Shown piece after piece: positions 9,198 through 15,367 of a stretch of DNA of 20,102 nucleotides. The DNA lies in contig NZ_ML142861.1 of the NCBI RefSeq assembly GCF_004138495.1, positions 39,487 to 59,588 of the forward strand. Direction: 5' to 3'. Source of the DNA: Phytoactinopolyspora endophytica (lineage in GTDB: Bacteria; Actinomycetota; Actinomycetes; Jiangellales; Jiangellaceae). Within the stretch, counting starts at the first letter, position 1, and every line of letters begins with the position of its first letter. A program made the translations under genes and the position numbers. Below the pieces are notes generated by a model, which was not told where the DNA came from, searched no databases, and saw only the letters and a list, made by a program, of their open reading frames with translations.

Positions 9198-9566
9198 CTA
9201 CTGGGCGCGAGTCCTCGTGCGCCGGCCCTTCTTGACCGGGCCTGACCTGTGAGTTGCGACATCAGAGCGGCGGCTTGCCCGGCCGATGAAGTCGACGAGA
9301 TCGTCGACGGAGACAACCCGGTCGTCGCTGTCGTCATATTCACGGATGCCGGAATCGATCCAGCGGCGCAAAAGAGCAGACGTCGTGGTGTCGGATTCCG
9401 CGGCGATCTCGCGGACCCGATGAAGGACCGGCACTGGCAGACGAATGGCAAACGTCGTCATCCGCGCCGACGGTCGCGTGTCGGCTGGCTCGTGGACCGC
9501 CTTCTCTAGATCTACCGAAGTGTCGGTGTTGTCGTAGTACTCACGGAGTTCGTCGGCTCTGCCCAT
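9198..9566 (-). CDS. Ribbon-helix-helix antitoxin (partner of the BrnT-like toxin)
   Basis: A 122-residue protein with an acidic N-terminal extension and a ribbon-helix-helix segment at about 36-77: the beta strand MTTFAIRLPV, then helices VLHRVREIAAESDT and TSALLRRWIDSGIRE. A basic, probably disordered tail (KKGRRTRTRAQ) ends it. RHH antitoxins neutralise the toxin and repress the operon by binding palindromic DNA. It lies 6 bases downstream of the toxin gene, the toxin-first order typical of brnTA. It is longer than ordinary BrnA and I do not see BrnA-specific residues, so I call it only an RHH antitoxin. The palindrome upstream of the toxin gene is its likely operator. Confidence 0.75.
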   Translation of the reverse strand: MGRADELREYYDNTDTSVDLEKAVHEPADTRPSARMTTFAIRLPVPVLHRVREIAAESDTTTSALLRRWIDSGIREYDDSDDRVVSVDDLVDFIGRASRRSDVATHRSGPVKKGRRTRTRAQ

Positions 9567-9572
9567 CCGCGC

Positions 9573-9842
9573 TCAGCGTCCCTTCTGACGGAACAGTCGT
9601 GCCTCGGCGTCGGTCATGTCTCGCGCGGTCACCACATACCATCTCCCGTCGAACGCCTCGACCAGGACGACGAGCAGCGTGCGCCCTGCGGCATCTTGGC
9701 CGTAGACCACGGTCGACTCATCACGACCTTTGGTCACATAGTGCGGACGCGCGTTAACGACCTCCTCTACCTCGTCAGGTGTGACGTGGTGCTTGGCTAT
9801 GTGCGCCTCGTTGTCCTCGTTCCAGTACAGCTCGCGCCACAC
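9573..9842 (-). CDS. BrnT-like type II toxin
   Basis: An 89-residue protein with the BrnT pattern: N-terminal YWNEDNEAHIAKHHVTPDEV (the W-x-x-x-K-x-x-x-H-x-V layout), a central strand-rich part (ESTVVYGQDAAGRTLLVVLV), and the C-terminal VVTARDMTDAEARLF, which corresponds to the conserved (I/V)SAR-x-x-x-x-x-E-R ending. BrnT folds like RelE and cleaves RNA. The GTG at 9842 is the first possible start because the frame is closed by stops directly upstream. The only ribosome-site-like bases touch the start codon, and a -10 box lies 8 bases away, so the mRNA is probably leaderless. Another BrnT/DUF-type nuclease cannot be excluded. Confidence 0.75.
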   Translation of the reverse strand: MWRELYWNEDNEAHIAKHHVTPDEVEEVVNARPHYVTKGRDESTVVYGQDAAGRTLLVVLVEAFDGRWYVVTARDMTDAEARLFRQKGR

Positions 9843-9850
9843 CTTCTATC

Positions 9851-9884
9851 ACCATACCCACCTTCGTATTGCATGTGCAATACG
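9851..9884 (-). promoter_or_regulatory. Toxin-antitoxin promoter with palindromic operator
   Basis: The near-perfect palindrome CGTATTGCATGTGCAATACG (9865-9884) has 9-bp arms around a 2-base centre. On the minus strand it overlaps a -35-like TTGCAC (9875-9880). After an 18-base spacer comes the -10 TATGGT (9851-9856), 8 bases before the toxin GTG. An operator embedded in the promoter is what an autoregulated RHH antitoxin would need; binding itself is inferred. Confidence 0.65.
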
Positions 9885-10085
9885 CGTACGAGTTGCCGCT
9901 AGTGGCAGCGCTGTCATGTCGGCTCCTCCCGCGTGTGGGGATCACCGCGACAAGAGCGTGATCGATCTTCGACGGGGTCTTCAATGCTCATCCCAGGAAT
10001 GTGGATATCTCGGCCATCAGCCTCGAGCCTGTGGACAACTGCCCGCCCTGCAGACCCAGGGGCTATTGCGTTCTCGTTGTACTGG
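9885..10085. other. Gene-free stretch with two degenerate CRISPR-like repeats
   Basis: No convincing gene is visible here. Two sequences 64 bases apart resemble each other and a type I-E repeat. Read on the minus strand they are GTGATCCCCACACGCGGGAG followed by GAGCC (complement of about 9921-9945), and GATATCCACATTCCTGGGAT followed by GAGCA (complement of about 9984-10008). Both have the GATCCCC-type / GGGGATGAGC-type halves, and the spacing is close to the 61-base I-E unit. No cas gene and no third clear copy are present, so this may be chance or a dead array. Confidence 0.25.
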
Positions 10086-10380
10086 TCACGGCGTCGATGA
10101 GGTCGTTGGGGCGGCGGCCGGGCGCGCAGCCAGCCGGTCAGCACCGCCAGCAACACGGTGGCGTCGAGGCGGATCGGGCACCGCAGCAAGGGCATGCACC
10201 AGATCCCGCTGCTGCTTTGTGCCCAGACATGCGGGCACGTCCAGGTCGGCAGGTAGGTGGGTGCGCACAGCTTCGATCAGCGAAGATGACATCGGCGGGT
10301 GGGGTCCTTCGGGAGTCGTGGTTTCTCAGCAACTCCATGATCACCACAGGGCGACACCTGCCTCACACCACCGTGGGCAT
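10086..10380 (-). mobile_element. Probable fragment of an ISAs1-like transposase gene
   Basis: Reading leftward from an ATG at 10292, the translation begins MSSSLIEAVRTHLPADLDVP and reaches HALAAVPDPPRRHRV. It then fits the N-terminal domain of ISAs1-type transposases only if the frame shifts by one, continuing as IRLDATVLLAVLTGWLRAR. The typical pattern there is LxxVPDPR, then RHxL, then a hydrophobic helix and GARSF. About 70 codons remain of an expected 350 or more, and the DDE catalytic part is missing. Bases 10293-10380 look like the leader region of such an element, but I could not identify terminal repeats. The assignment rests on recall of the family pattern. Confidence 0.4.
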
Positions 10381-10434
10381 CCACATTGCCGCAGATCAAC
10401 CGCCTACCCAGCGGCTTGCAATGGCCCTGAGTGG

Positions 10435-10440
10435 TAGTGT
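10435..10440 (+). promoter_or_regulatory. -10 box in front of nudC (leaderless pattern)
   Basis: TAGTGT lies 6 bases before the nudC ATG and no ribosome-binding sequence is visible between them, the arrangement of leaderless actinobacterial transcripts. No -35 at good spacing was found. Confidence 0.35.
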
Positions 10441-10446
10441 GCCTCG

Positions 10447-11259
10447 ATGCCGCTGCCGTTCCTGCCCGGTTACGACGCGTCTGTCGTACCAGCAGCCGAC
10501 GACCTGCTGGTCGCGGCAACCATCGACGGACGCGTCGTGGTCTTGCCTGACGGCACCCTTCCGACCGTCGCCGCGATGCCGGAACTGGCGGTACGCCACC
10601 TCGGCACACTGCGCTGCCGCCCAGTCTGGGCAGGGGAGCTGGCGACGGTATCCGATGGTACGGCGCTGCGCTCGTGGCTGACGCTGACGGCCGAGCTGCC
10701 GGCGCCGGTCGCCGCGGTCGTCGCGCGCGGCTACTACCAGGTGCGCTGGCGGCACACGAATCGCCACTGCGGCGAATGCGGCGAGGAGCTGCAGGACATT
10801 GGTGGCTTCACGACCCGACGCTGTCCACAGTGCACGACGCTGCCGTACGTGCCTAACGCGATGTCACCTGTCGTGGTCCTCGCCGTCGAGTACGACGACC
10901 GGCTCCTGCTGGTGCGTCAAACGTACGGGCCTTACCAGCACGAATGGGACCTCGTCGCCGGGTTCGTCGAGCCCGGAGAGACCCTCGAAGGGGCGGCCGT
11001 CCGGGAGCTGTGGGAGGAGACCGGCTTGGTACCTACCCAGCTGGCCTACACCGACAGCCACCCGTGGTCCTTCAGCGGCCCAGCGGTGCTGCTGGCCGGC
11101 TTCACCGCCACGATCAGCGATCCGACCCTGCGGCTGGATCCAGGCGAGATCGCCCAGGCGCGGTGGTTCAGCCGGGCGGAGCTTCGCGCGCTGCCACCGG
11201 CTGAGTTGCCGACGTTCGCGTACACGATGTCGTTGATCCACCGGTTTCTCGAAGCCTGA
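10447..11259 (+). CDS. nudC: NAD(H) pyrophosphatase, NudC-type Nudix hydrolase
   Basis: Hydrolyses NADH/NAD+ to NMN(H) and AMP, and in studied members also removes NAD caps from RNA. The 270-residue layout matches NudC: a divergent N-terminal domain, a zinc ribbon with C108, C111, C126 and C129, a complete Nudix box at 172-194 (GFVEPGETLEGAAVRELWEE, then TGL), and the NudC-specific motif after it, here SHPWSFSGPAVLL (204-216) in place of the usual SQPWPFPxS. The His for Gln and Ser for Pro changes are worth noting, but the SxPWxF core is intact. It starts with ATG and apparently no leader. It lies outside both neighbouring modules and is convergent with the lacI gene. Confidence 0.92.
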   Translation: MPLPFLPGYDASVVPAADDLLVAATIDGRVVVLPDGTLPTVAAMPELAVRHLGTLRCRPVWAGELATVSDGTALRSWLTLTAELPAPVAAVVARGYYQVRWRHTNRHCGECGEELQDIGGFTTRRCPQCTTLPYVPNAMSPVVVLAVEYDDRLLLVRQTYGPYQHEWDLVAGFVEPGETLEGAAVRELWEETGLVPTQLAYTDSHPWSFSGPAVLLAGFTATISDPTLRLDPGEIAQARWFSRAELRALPPAELPTFAYTMSLIHRFLEA

Positions 11260-11362
11260 CGACCCGCAGGCCCTGTGGCCCGTCACCAGGTATGTCGAAG
11301 AACGTCATGATCGTGCCGGTAGGCTGGCTAGCGGCCTTGGGGTTGCGGCGATGGGGCGGGGC

Positions 11363-11424
11363 GGCCCAAGCGAAACACTGGGCCACGAGGCCGGCGTGGC
11401 TGATCGGAGACGTCGGCGTCAGCC
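11363..11424. terminator. Hairpins between convergent nudC and lacI
   Basis: GGCCCA (11363-11368) pairs with TGGGCC (11379-11384) around a 10-base loop. Next to it GACG-TCGG-CGTC (11409-11420) forms a small tetraloop hairpin, or alternatively GGCTGA (11398-11403) pairs with TCAGCC (11419-11424). Their place between two convergent stops suits termination from either side, but all the stems are short. Confidence 0.3.
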
Positions 11425-11429
11425 GGAAT

Positions 11430-12446
11430 TCAAGGGCGGCCGGCGGTGCTCTCCCGGATCACTAGGTTGAAGTCGATGTGTAGCTCCCGCGGCGGGGCGT
11501 TGCGCCCCGCCGAGATACGCTGCATCAGCGCGTCGACGGCCACATTCGCCAGTTGTTCCTTGTCCGGGGCGATCGTCGTCAGGCTCGGCACGCTGTATCG
11601 GCCCTCCGCGATGTCGTCGAACCCGATCACCGCGACATCCTCCGGCACCGACACCCCCCGCTCGGCCAGCGTCCGGAGAGCTCCGATCGCGAGCACATCG
11701 TTCATGCAGAACACCGAGTCGGGCGGCTCGCGCATGTCGAGCAGGTGGGCCATCGCCTGCGCCCCGTCGGGCCGGTCGAACCGTTCGGTGGGGATCAGCA
11801 GGCGCGAGTCGACCGCGAGCCCAGCCTCGCGGTGCGCCTGCCTGAATCCCTTCAGCCGGGGCGCTGCGGTCCGGGCACGGCGCGCTCGCCGCGCCCCTAT
11901 CACCGCGATCCGGCTGCGACCCAACTCGATCAGATGCGCCGTCGCCGCCCGCGCCGCCGCTACGTTGTCGAGCGATACGTGATCCGCGTAACCGGTCGCG
12001 GGCACGTGCTCACCCAGCAGGACGAAGGGCACCTCCGCCGACGCCACCTCTAACTCGGTCGCCTCGAGAGCCAGCGGGCTGAACAGAATCCCATCGATGA
12101 ACTGGGGTTGGATGCCGGAGACGACGGCGCCTTCCCGCTCCCGCCGCCCCTCGGTGTTGTCGACCAGCACGGTGTACCCGTGCCGATCGGCCGCATGCAT
12201 GACCTGATCGGCCAGCTCGGCGAAGTAGGGCTCCCCGAGCCGCGGGACCGCCAGCGCGATGATGTTCGTCCGCCCTGTTCGCAGGCTGCGGGCCGACAGG
12301 TTGGGCCGGTAGCCGAGCTGGTCGATCGCCGTCTGGACCTTGAGCCGGGTCTCGTCGGTGACGTGGATATGGCCGTGCACCACGTTCGAGACCGTCTTGA
12401 TCGACACACCCGCGTGCTCGGCCACGTCCTTGAGCCTGACTGTCAC
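11430..12446 (-). CDS. LacI-family transcriptional regulator (full length)
   Basis: 338 residues from the chosen GTG. Residues 4-24 form the LacI helix-turn-helix (RLKDVAEHAGVSIKTVSNVV), 48-60 the hinge helix (RPNLSARSLRTGRT region), and the rest a periplasmic-binding-like sensor with PYFAELADQVMHAA, FIDGILFSPL, CMNDVLAIGALRTLAERG and VIGFDDIAEGRYSVPSLTTI. The start at 12446 has GGAGG 4 bases upstream; an in-frame GTG at 12458 would place that ribosome site inside the gene. LacI proteins bind sugar ligands and operators as dimers. Operator-like sites lie upstream of this gene and in front of the HAD, second lacI and GH2/sulfatase genes, so it may govern the whole locus. The inducer is unknown. 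Confidence 0.93.
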   Translation of the reverse strand: MTVRLKDVAEHAGVSIKTVSNVVHGHIHVTDETRLKVQTAIDQLGYRPNLSARSLRTGRTNIIALAVPRLGEPYFAELADQVMHAADRHGYTVLVDNTEGRREREGAVVSGIQPQFIDGILFSPLALEATELEVASAEVPFVLLGEHVPATGYADHVSLDNVAAARAATAHLIELGRSRIAVIGARRARRARTAAPRLKGFRQAHREAGLAVDSRLLIPTERFDRPDGAQAMAHLLDMREPPDSVFCMNDVLAIGALRTLAERGVSVPEDVAVIGFDDIAEGRYSVPSLTTIAPDKEQLANVAVDALMQRISAGRNAPPRELHIDFNLVIRESTAGRP

Positions 12447-12497
12447 AACTCCTCCCACCGCTACCCGCGCATCCCACGTGACGCGGACATCTTACAG

Positions 12498-12517
12498 CGT
12501 TGTACTTAACGTTTAGC
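12498..12517. promoter_or_regulatory. LacI-type operator upstream of lacI
   Basis: CGTT-N6-AACG (12498-12511) overlaps CTTAACGTTTAG (12505-12516), a 12-bp palindrome with one mismatched pair and the central CG typical of LacI operators. TAACGTTTAGC (12507-12517) recurs as TAACGTTGAGC at 13471-13481 in front of the second lacI. Probably autoregulation of the 12446 gene. Confidence 0.5.
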
Positions 12518-12660
12518 CACCAAAATCCCGCGGGCCGGACCAAGCGGTGTCACGCGGCAGCGTTGGACCTGACCGAGCCCAAGGCGTCGCGCCGAAGCTG
12601 GTCAGCTGTGATCAGTAGGACGGCGGGCTCGGAATCCACGGGTCCTCCGGGTGCTCAGAG
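12518..12660. other. Intergenic stretch without a recognisable gene
   Basis: Part of the roughly 350-base gap between the divergent lacI and HAD genes. Reading frames here are short and unlike any family I know. It may be what is left after a deletion, since a promoter-like repeat cluster and a truncated ORF follow. Confidence 0.4.
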
Positions 12661-12689
12661 CGTTGTACTACGTTGTAGATGTCGTTGTA
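12661..12689. promoter_or_regulatory. Three direct CGTTGTA repeats
   Basis: CGTTGTA occurs at 12661-12667, 12671-12677 and 12683-12689, with starts 10 and 12 bases apart, close to one helical turn. The same heptamer is at 12498-12504, and the half-site CGTTGT/ACAACG forms the palindrome at 15612. The 11-mer ACAACGTAGTA (complement of 12667-12677) is also found at 15621-15631. Likely regulator-binding sites in a promoter reading rightward. Confidence 0.5.
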
Positions 12690-12724
12690 TCAGATACCTG
12701 TCCAGACGACTTCTGGAGGTTCAC

Positions 12725-12790
12725 GTGCCGGACGAGGAGCGCGCAGGCCATCGGACCGTGCGGCTGGCACGGGCGACCACTCCTCCCTAG
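12725..12790 (+). other. 21-codon ORF with a strong ribosome site, possible truncated gene start or leader peptide
   Basis: GGAGG (12715-12719) is followed after 5 bases by GTG and the peptide VPDEERAGHRTVRLARATTP plus one proline, ending in TAG. It lies directly downstream of the CGTTGTA repeats. It is in the same frame as the HAD gene, whose ATG comes 9 bases after the TAG. It may be the stub of a deleted first gene of a LacI-controlled operon, a leader peptide, or an N-terminal extension closed by a stop mutation. The peptide matches no family I recognise. Confidence 0.3.
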
Positions 12791-12793
12791 GCT
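12765..12793 (+). promoter_or_regulatory. Candidate leaderless promoter of the HAD gene
   Basis: TGGCAC (12765-12770), a 17-base spacer, and TAGGCT (12788-12793) stand 6 bases before the HAD ATG. No ribosome site lies directly before that ATG. The -35 match is poor. Confidence 0.3.
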
Positions 12794-12799
12794 GTCTGG

Positions 12800-13450
12800 A
12801 TGATCACCCCGGTCGAACTCGTCATTTTCGACTGCGACGGCGTGCTCGTCGACAGTGAACGCATAGCCGTGCGCATCCACGTTGCCGTGGGCGCCGAGCT
12901 GGGCTGGCCGCTGACCGAAGCCGAGGTAGTCGAAAAATTCATCGGCCGGTCGATAGTCACCAACAGTGAACAAATCGCCGCCCGACTAGGGCCGAACCGG
13001 GCCTTGCTCTGGCAGGAGAGATTCGAGCAACTCCACCGCACGGCCGTCAACGCCGAACTCACCCCGGTCGATGGCATCTTCGAAGTCCTCGACACCCTCA
13101 CGCTTCCCAGCTGCGTCGCCTCTGGCGGCAGCCACGACACGATGCGCCACACCCTGGGCCACACCGGGATCTACCCATACTTCGAAGGCCGCATTTTCAG
13201 TGCCAGCGAGGTCGCCCACGGCAAACCGGCCCCCGACCTGTTCCTGCACGCCGCCAGGCAAATGGGCATCCCACCCTCGGCCTGCATCGTCGTCGAGGAC
13301 AGCAAATACGGGATCCAGGCAGCCCGCGCAGCTGGCATGCGAGCCCTTGGCTACGCCGGCGGCCTCACACCCGCGCAATGGCTCGAAGGACCGAACACAA
13401 CGGTCTTCGACGACATGCGCAAACTCCCGGGACTCCTCGCAGGAGCCTGA
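12800..13450 (+). CDS. HAD-IA family hydrolase, beta-phosphoglucomutase/sugar-phosphatase type
   Basis: A 216-residue haloacid dehalogenase superfamily protein with all four motifs: I, F10-D11-C-D13-GVLVDSE, with Asp11 the nucleophile and Asp13 the general acid/base; II, Ser108 in VASGG; III, Lys142 in GKPAPDLF; IV, E166-D167 in VVEDSKYGIQAA. The cap between residues about 20 and 85 is helical, as in the subfamily containing beta-phosphoglucomutase, YieH and sugar-phosphate phosphatases. Phosphatase or mutase cannot be decided from these motifs. Flanked by two lacI genes, it probably acts on a sugar phosphate from the pathway they control. Start choice is supported by motif I falling at residue 10 and by a -10 box 6 bases upstream. 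Confidence 0.9.
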   Translation: MITPVELVIFDCDGVLVDSERIAVRIHVAVGAELGWPLTEAEVVEKFIGRSIVTNSEQIAARLGPNRALLWQERFEQLHRTAVNAELTPVDGIFEVLDTLTLPSCVASGGSHDTMRHTLGHTGIYPYFEGRIFSASEVAHGKPAPDLFLHAARQMGIPPSACIVVEDSKYGIQAARAAGMRALGYAGGLTPAQWLEGPNTTVFDDMRKLPGLLAGA

Positions 13451-13463
13451 TGCGCAGTGAAGG

Positions 13464-13507
13464 AACGCTATAACGTTGAGCTGCAGCCGAGGTGGTGTGG
13501 GTAGGAG
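13464..13507 (+). promoter_or_regulatory. Promoter, operator and ribosome site of the truncated lacI
   Basis: TATAAC (13469-13474) is a good -10. It overlaps TAACGTTGAGC (13471-13481), nearly the same as the operator-like TAACGTTTAGC before the other lacI. AACG is also repeated at 13464 and 13472. AGGAG (13503-13507) is the ribosome site, 7 bases from GTG 13515 and 10 from ATG 13518. No clear -35 was found. Confidence 0.45.
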
Positions 13508-13517
13508 TGACGATGTG

Positions 13518-13883
13518 ATGAACGCGACGATCAAGGACGTCGCCAAGCTGGCCGGTGTCTCGATCAAGACGGTGTCCAATGTCCTCAACGGATACCCGTA
13601 CTTGACCGACGAGACGAAGGCAAAGGTCGAGAAGGCACTGGTCGAGCTCGACTATCGGCCCAACATCGCCGCGCGCAACCTCAGGCGCGGACGTACAGGC
13701 GTGATTGCCCTGGCGCTACCGAACCTCAGTAGCCCGTATTTCGCCGAGATCGCACAGCTGATCGTCAGCGAGGCCGGCGCGCGTGACCTCACCGTCCTGG
13801 TGGACGCCACCGATGGTGATCTCGAACGCGAGAAGCTAGTGGCCGAGGGGTTCCGCAGCCAGCGTTGCATCGGCTGCCTTTGA
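13518..13883 (+). pseudogene. Truncated LacI-family regulator (DNA-binding domain plus a stub of the sensor domain)
   Basis: Starts MNATIKDVAKLAGVSIKTVS with an intact helix-turn-helix and hinge (RPNIAARNLRRGRT, 47-60). It follows the LacI fold through GVIALALPNLSSPYFAEIAQ and LTVLVDATDGDLEREKLVAEG to residue about 115, then reads SQRCIGCL and stops. About 215 residues of sensor domain are gone and do not reappear in another frame; the sulfatase gene ends 20 bases beyond on the other strand. A deletion at about 13862-13866 is the simplest cause. The recognition helix matches the full-length LacI at 12446 (GVSIKTVSNV in both). If translated, the 121-residue product might bind weakly or interfere, but dimerisation surfaces are mostly lost. 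An alternative start is GTG 13515. Confidence 0.85.
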
Positions 13884-13903
13884 TGTGCCGTTCGACCCGA
13901 AGA

Positions 13904-15367
13904 CTACGTGGCGTGCCAGTTGTGCGGTGCGCGCTTCGGCGTGTAGGCGGCGACTGGCAGATCGTCCACGACGCGGGTCGACCACCGCAGCAGCCTCTCC
14001 ACCAGCTCGGCGCGGACCTGCGCGGCCGCCGGCTCGGCGGCCAGATTGGTCAGCTCCATCGGGTCCGCCTCAAGGTCGTACAGCTCGACGTCGCCAGTGA
14101 CGTGATAGACGAGCTTCCAGCGATCGTGCCGGAGCATCCTCGACATGCCGCTCTGCGTCACACTGTTGAGCTCGTCGTACACCTCGCCGTCGTAGGGGAA
14201 ATGCAGCTCCGGGCGTTCCTCGGAGTCGTACGGCAGGCCGCCGTAGCCTCGCTCGGCATAGATGCTGTCGAACTCGGCCGCCGGGTACGTCTCGCCGGTC
14301 AGTGTGGGCCACAGGCTCCGGCCCTGGACGCCATACGGGATCGGCTTGCCGACGGCCTCGCACAGCGTCGGAAAGATGTCGGCCAGAGAGACGAAGTCGT
14401 CGCGGTTGTCGCCTGCCACAACCCCGGGCCCGGTGATCATGAACGGAATCCGCATGAGCAACTCCGGCATCCCGGCGCCCTTGCGCTGCAGCCCGTATTC
14501 GCCCACGTAGTCGCCGTGGTCAGAGATGAACACGACGATGGTGTCCTGCAGTGCGCCGTCCTCCTCGAGGTACGAGGTCAGGCGCCGGAGCTGGTCGTCG
14601 ATCAGACGCAGCATCCCACAGTAGCTCGCCCGGTAACGTCGCCAGCCGTCGTCGTATCCGGGTCTCTTCTCCTCGACGAGCTCACGCAGCCATCGCCACG
14701 CTCCACCCTTGGCCACGGCGGCCTCCGGACCACAGGCCCGGTCCGGGAGGTCCGCCTCCGGAAATAGGGAGAAATACGGGTCCGGCGCTTGGTACGGGTT
14801 GTGCGGCTCGGGCAGTGAGACCCAGGAGAAGAACGGCTTGCTCCGATCGCGCGCCTCCAGCGAGGCGATCATGTCGGAGACGATCCGATATGGGTACTGC
14901 ACATGCAGCGGGAACGGCGTGGGCTCCGACGTCGGGCCGTGATCGATCGAACGCAGCCAGGCGCTGAACCGCTCCTCCTCGTCCGTCCGGTCTGGCGCTT
15001 GCACATGCCAGTACGGCCCGGAGAACGAGTCATAGTCGTCCTCGCTGTTGCGGTAGACGTGGGTCTTGCCGGCAAAATGCAGGCCGTAGCCCGCGTCGCG
15101 AAGGACGTCGAGAAGGTCTTCGCCACGTAGCACCTCGGGCACCGCAGAGTTCTGCCGCACCCGGTGAGCCGACGGGAACCGCCCGGTGACCAGGCTCGTG
15201 CGCGCGGGCACGCAGGCCGGCGCGGTGGTGTATCCGCGGCGGAACCTGGTTCCCGACGCCGCCAGCTCATCCAGGTACGGCATCGTGTCCAGTGGGTATC
15301 CCTCAGCGGCCGTCAGGTCGGCGCGGTGCTGGTCCGTCATCACCAGCAGAATGTTCGGTGTGCTCAT
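13904..15367 (-). CDS. Type I (formylglycine) sulfatase
   Basis: 487 residues, alkaline-phosphatase-like fold. It carries C52-V-P-A-R, the CxPxR signature in which cysteine is oxidised to formylglycine, so a formylglycine-generating enzyme is needed elsewhere. Other active-site elements are the metal residues D12-Q13 (MTDQHRAD) and D283-H284 (ISDHGDYVGE), K101 (AGKTHVY) and H189 (PEPHNPY). No signal peptide is seen, so it is probably cytosolic and acts on imported sulfated sugars; the substrate is unknown. The start ATG has GGAGG 9 bases upstream and overlaps the stop of the GH2 remnant (ATGA). The in-frame extension to 15637 is Arg-rich and rejected. GH2 plus sulfatase suggests desulfation and hydrolysis of a sulfated glycan in the ancestral operon. 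Confidence 0.93.
   Translation of the reverse strand: MSTPNILLVMTDQHRADLTAAEGYPLDTMPYLDELAASGTRFRRGYTTAPACVPARTSLVTGRFPSAHRVRQNSAVPEVLRGEDLLDVLRDAGYGLHFAGKTHVYRNSEDDYDSFSGPYWHVQAPDRTDEEERFSAWLRSIDHGPTSEPTPFPLHVQYPYRIVSDMIASLEARDRSKPFFSWVSLPEPHNPYQAPDPYFSLFPEADLPDRACGPEAAVAKGGAWRWLRELVEEKRPGYDDGWRRYRASYCGMLRLIDDQLRRLTSYLEEDGALQDTIVVFISDHGDYVGEYGLQRKGAGMPELLMRIPFMITGPGVVAGDNRDDFVSLADIFPTLCEAVGKPIPYGVQGRSLWPTLTGETYPAAEFDSIYAERGYGGLPYDSEERPELHFPYDGEVYDELNSVTQSGMSRMLRHDRWKLVYHVTGDVELYDLEADPMELTNLAAEPAAAQVRAELVERLLRWSTRVVDDLPVAAYTPKRAPHNWHAT

Noticed and set aside
9885..10446. Plus-strand and minus-strand open frames of 60-220 codons here as genes
   Set aside because: They overlap each other in several frames, lack ribosome sites and show no family pattern, apart from the transposase-like fragment described.
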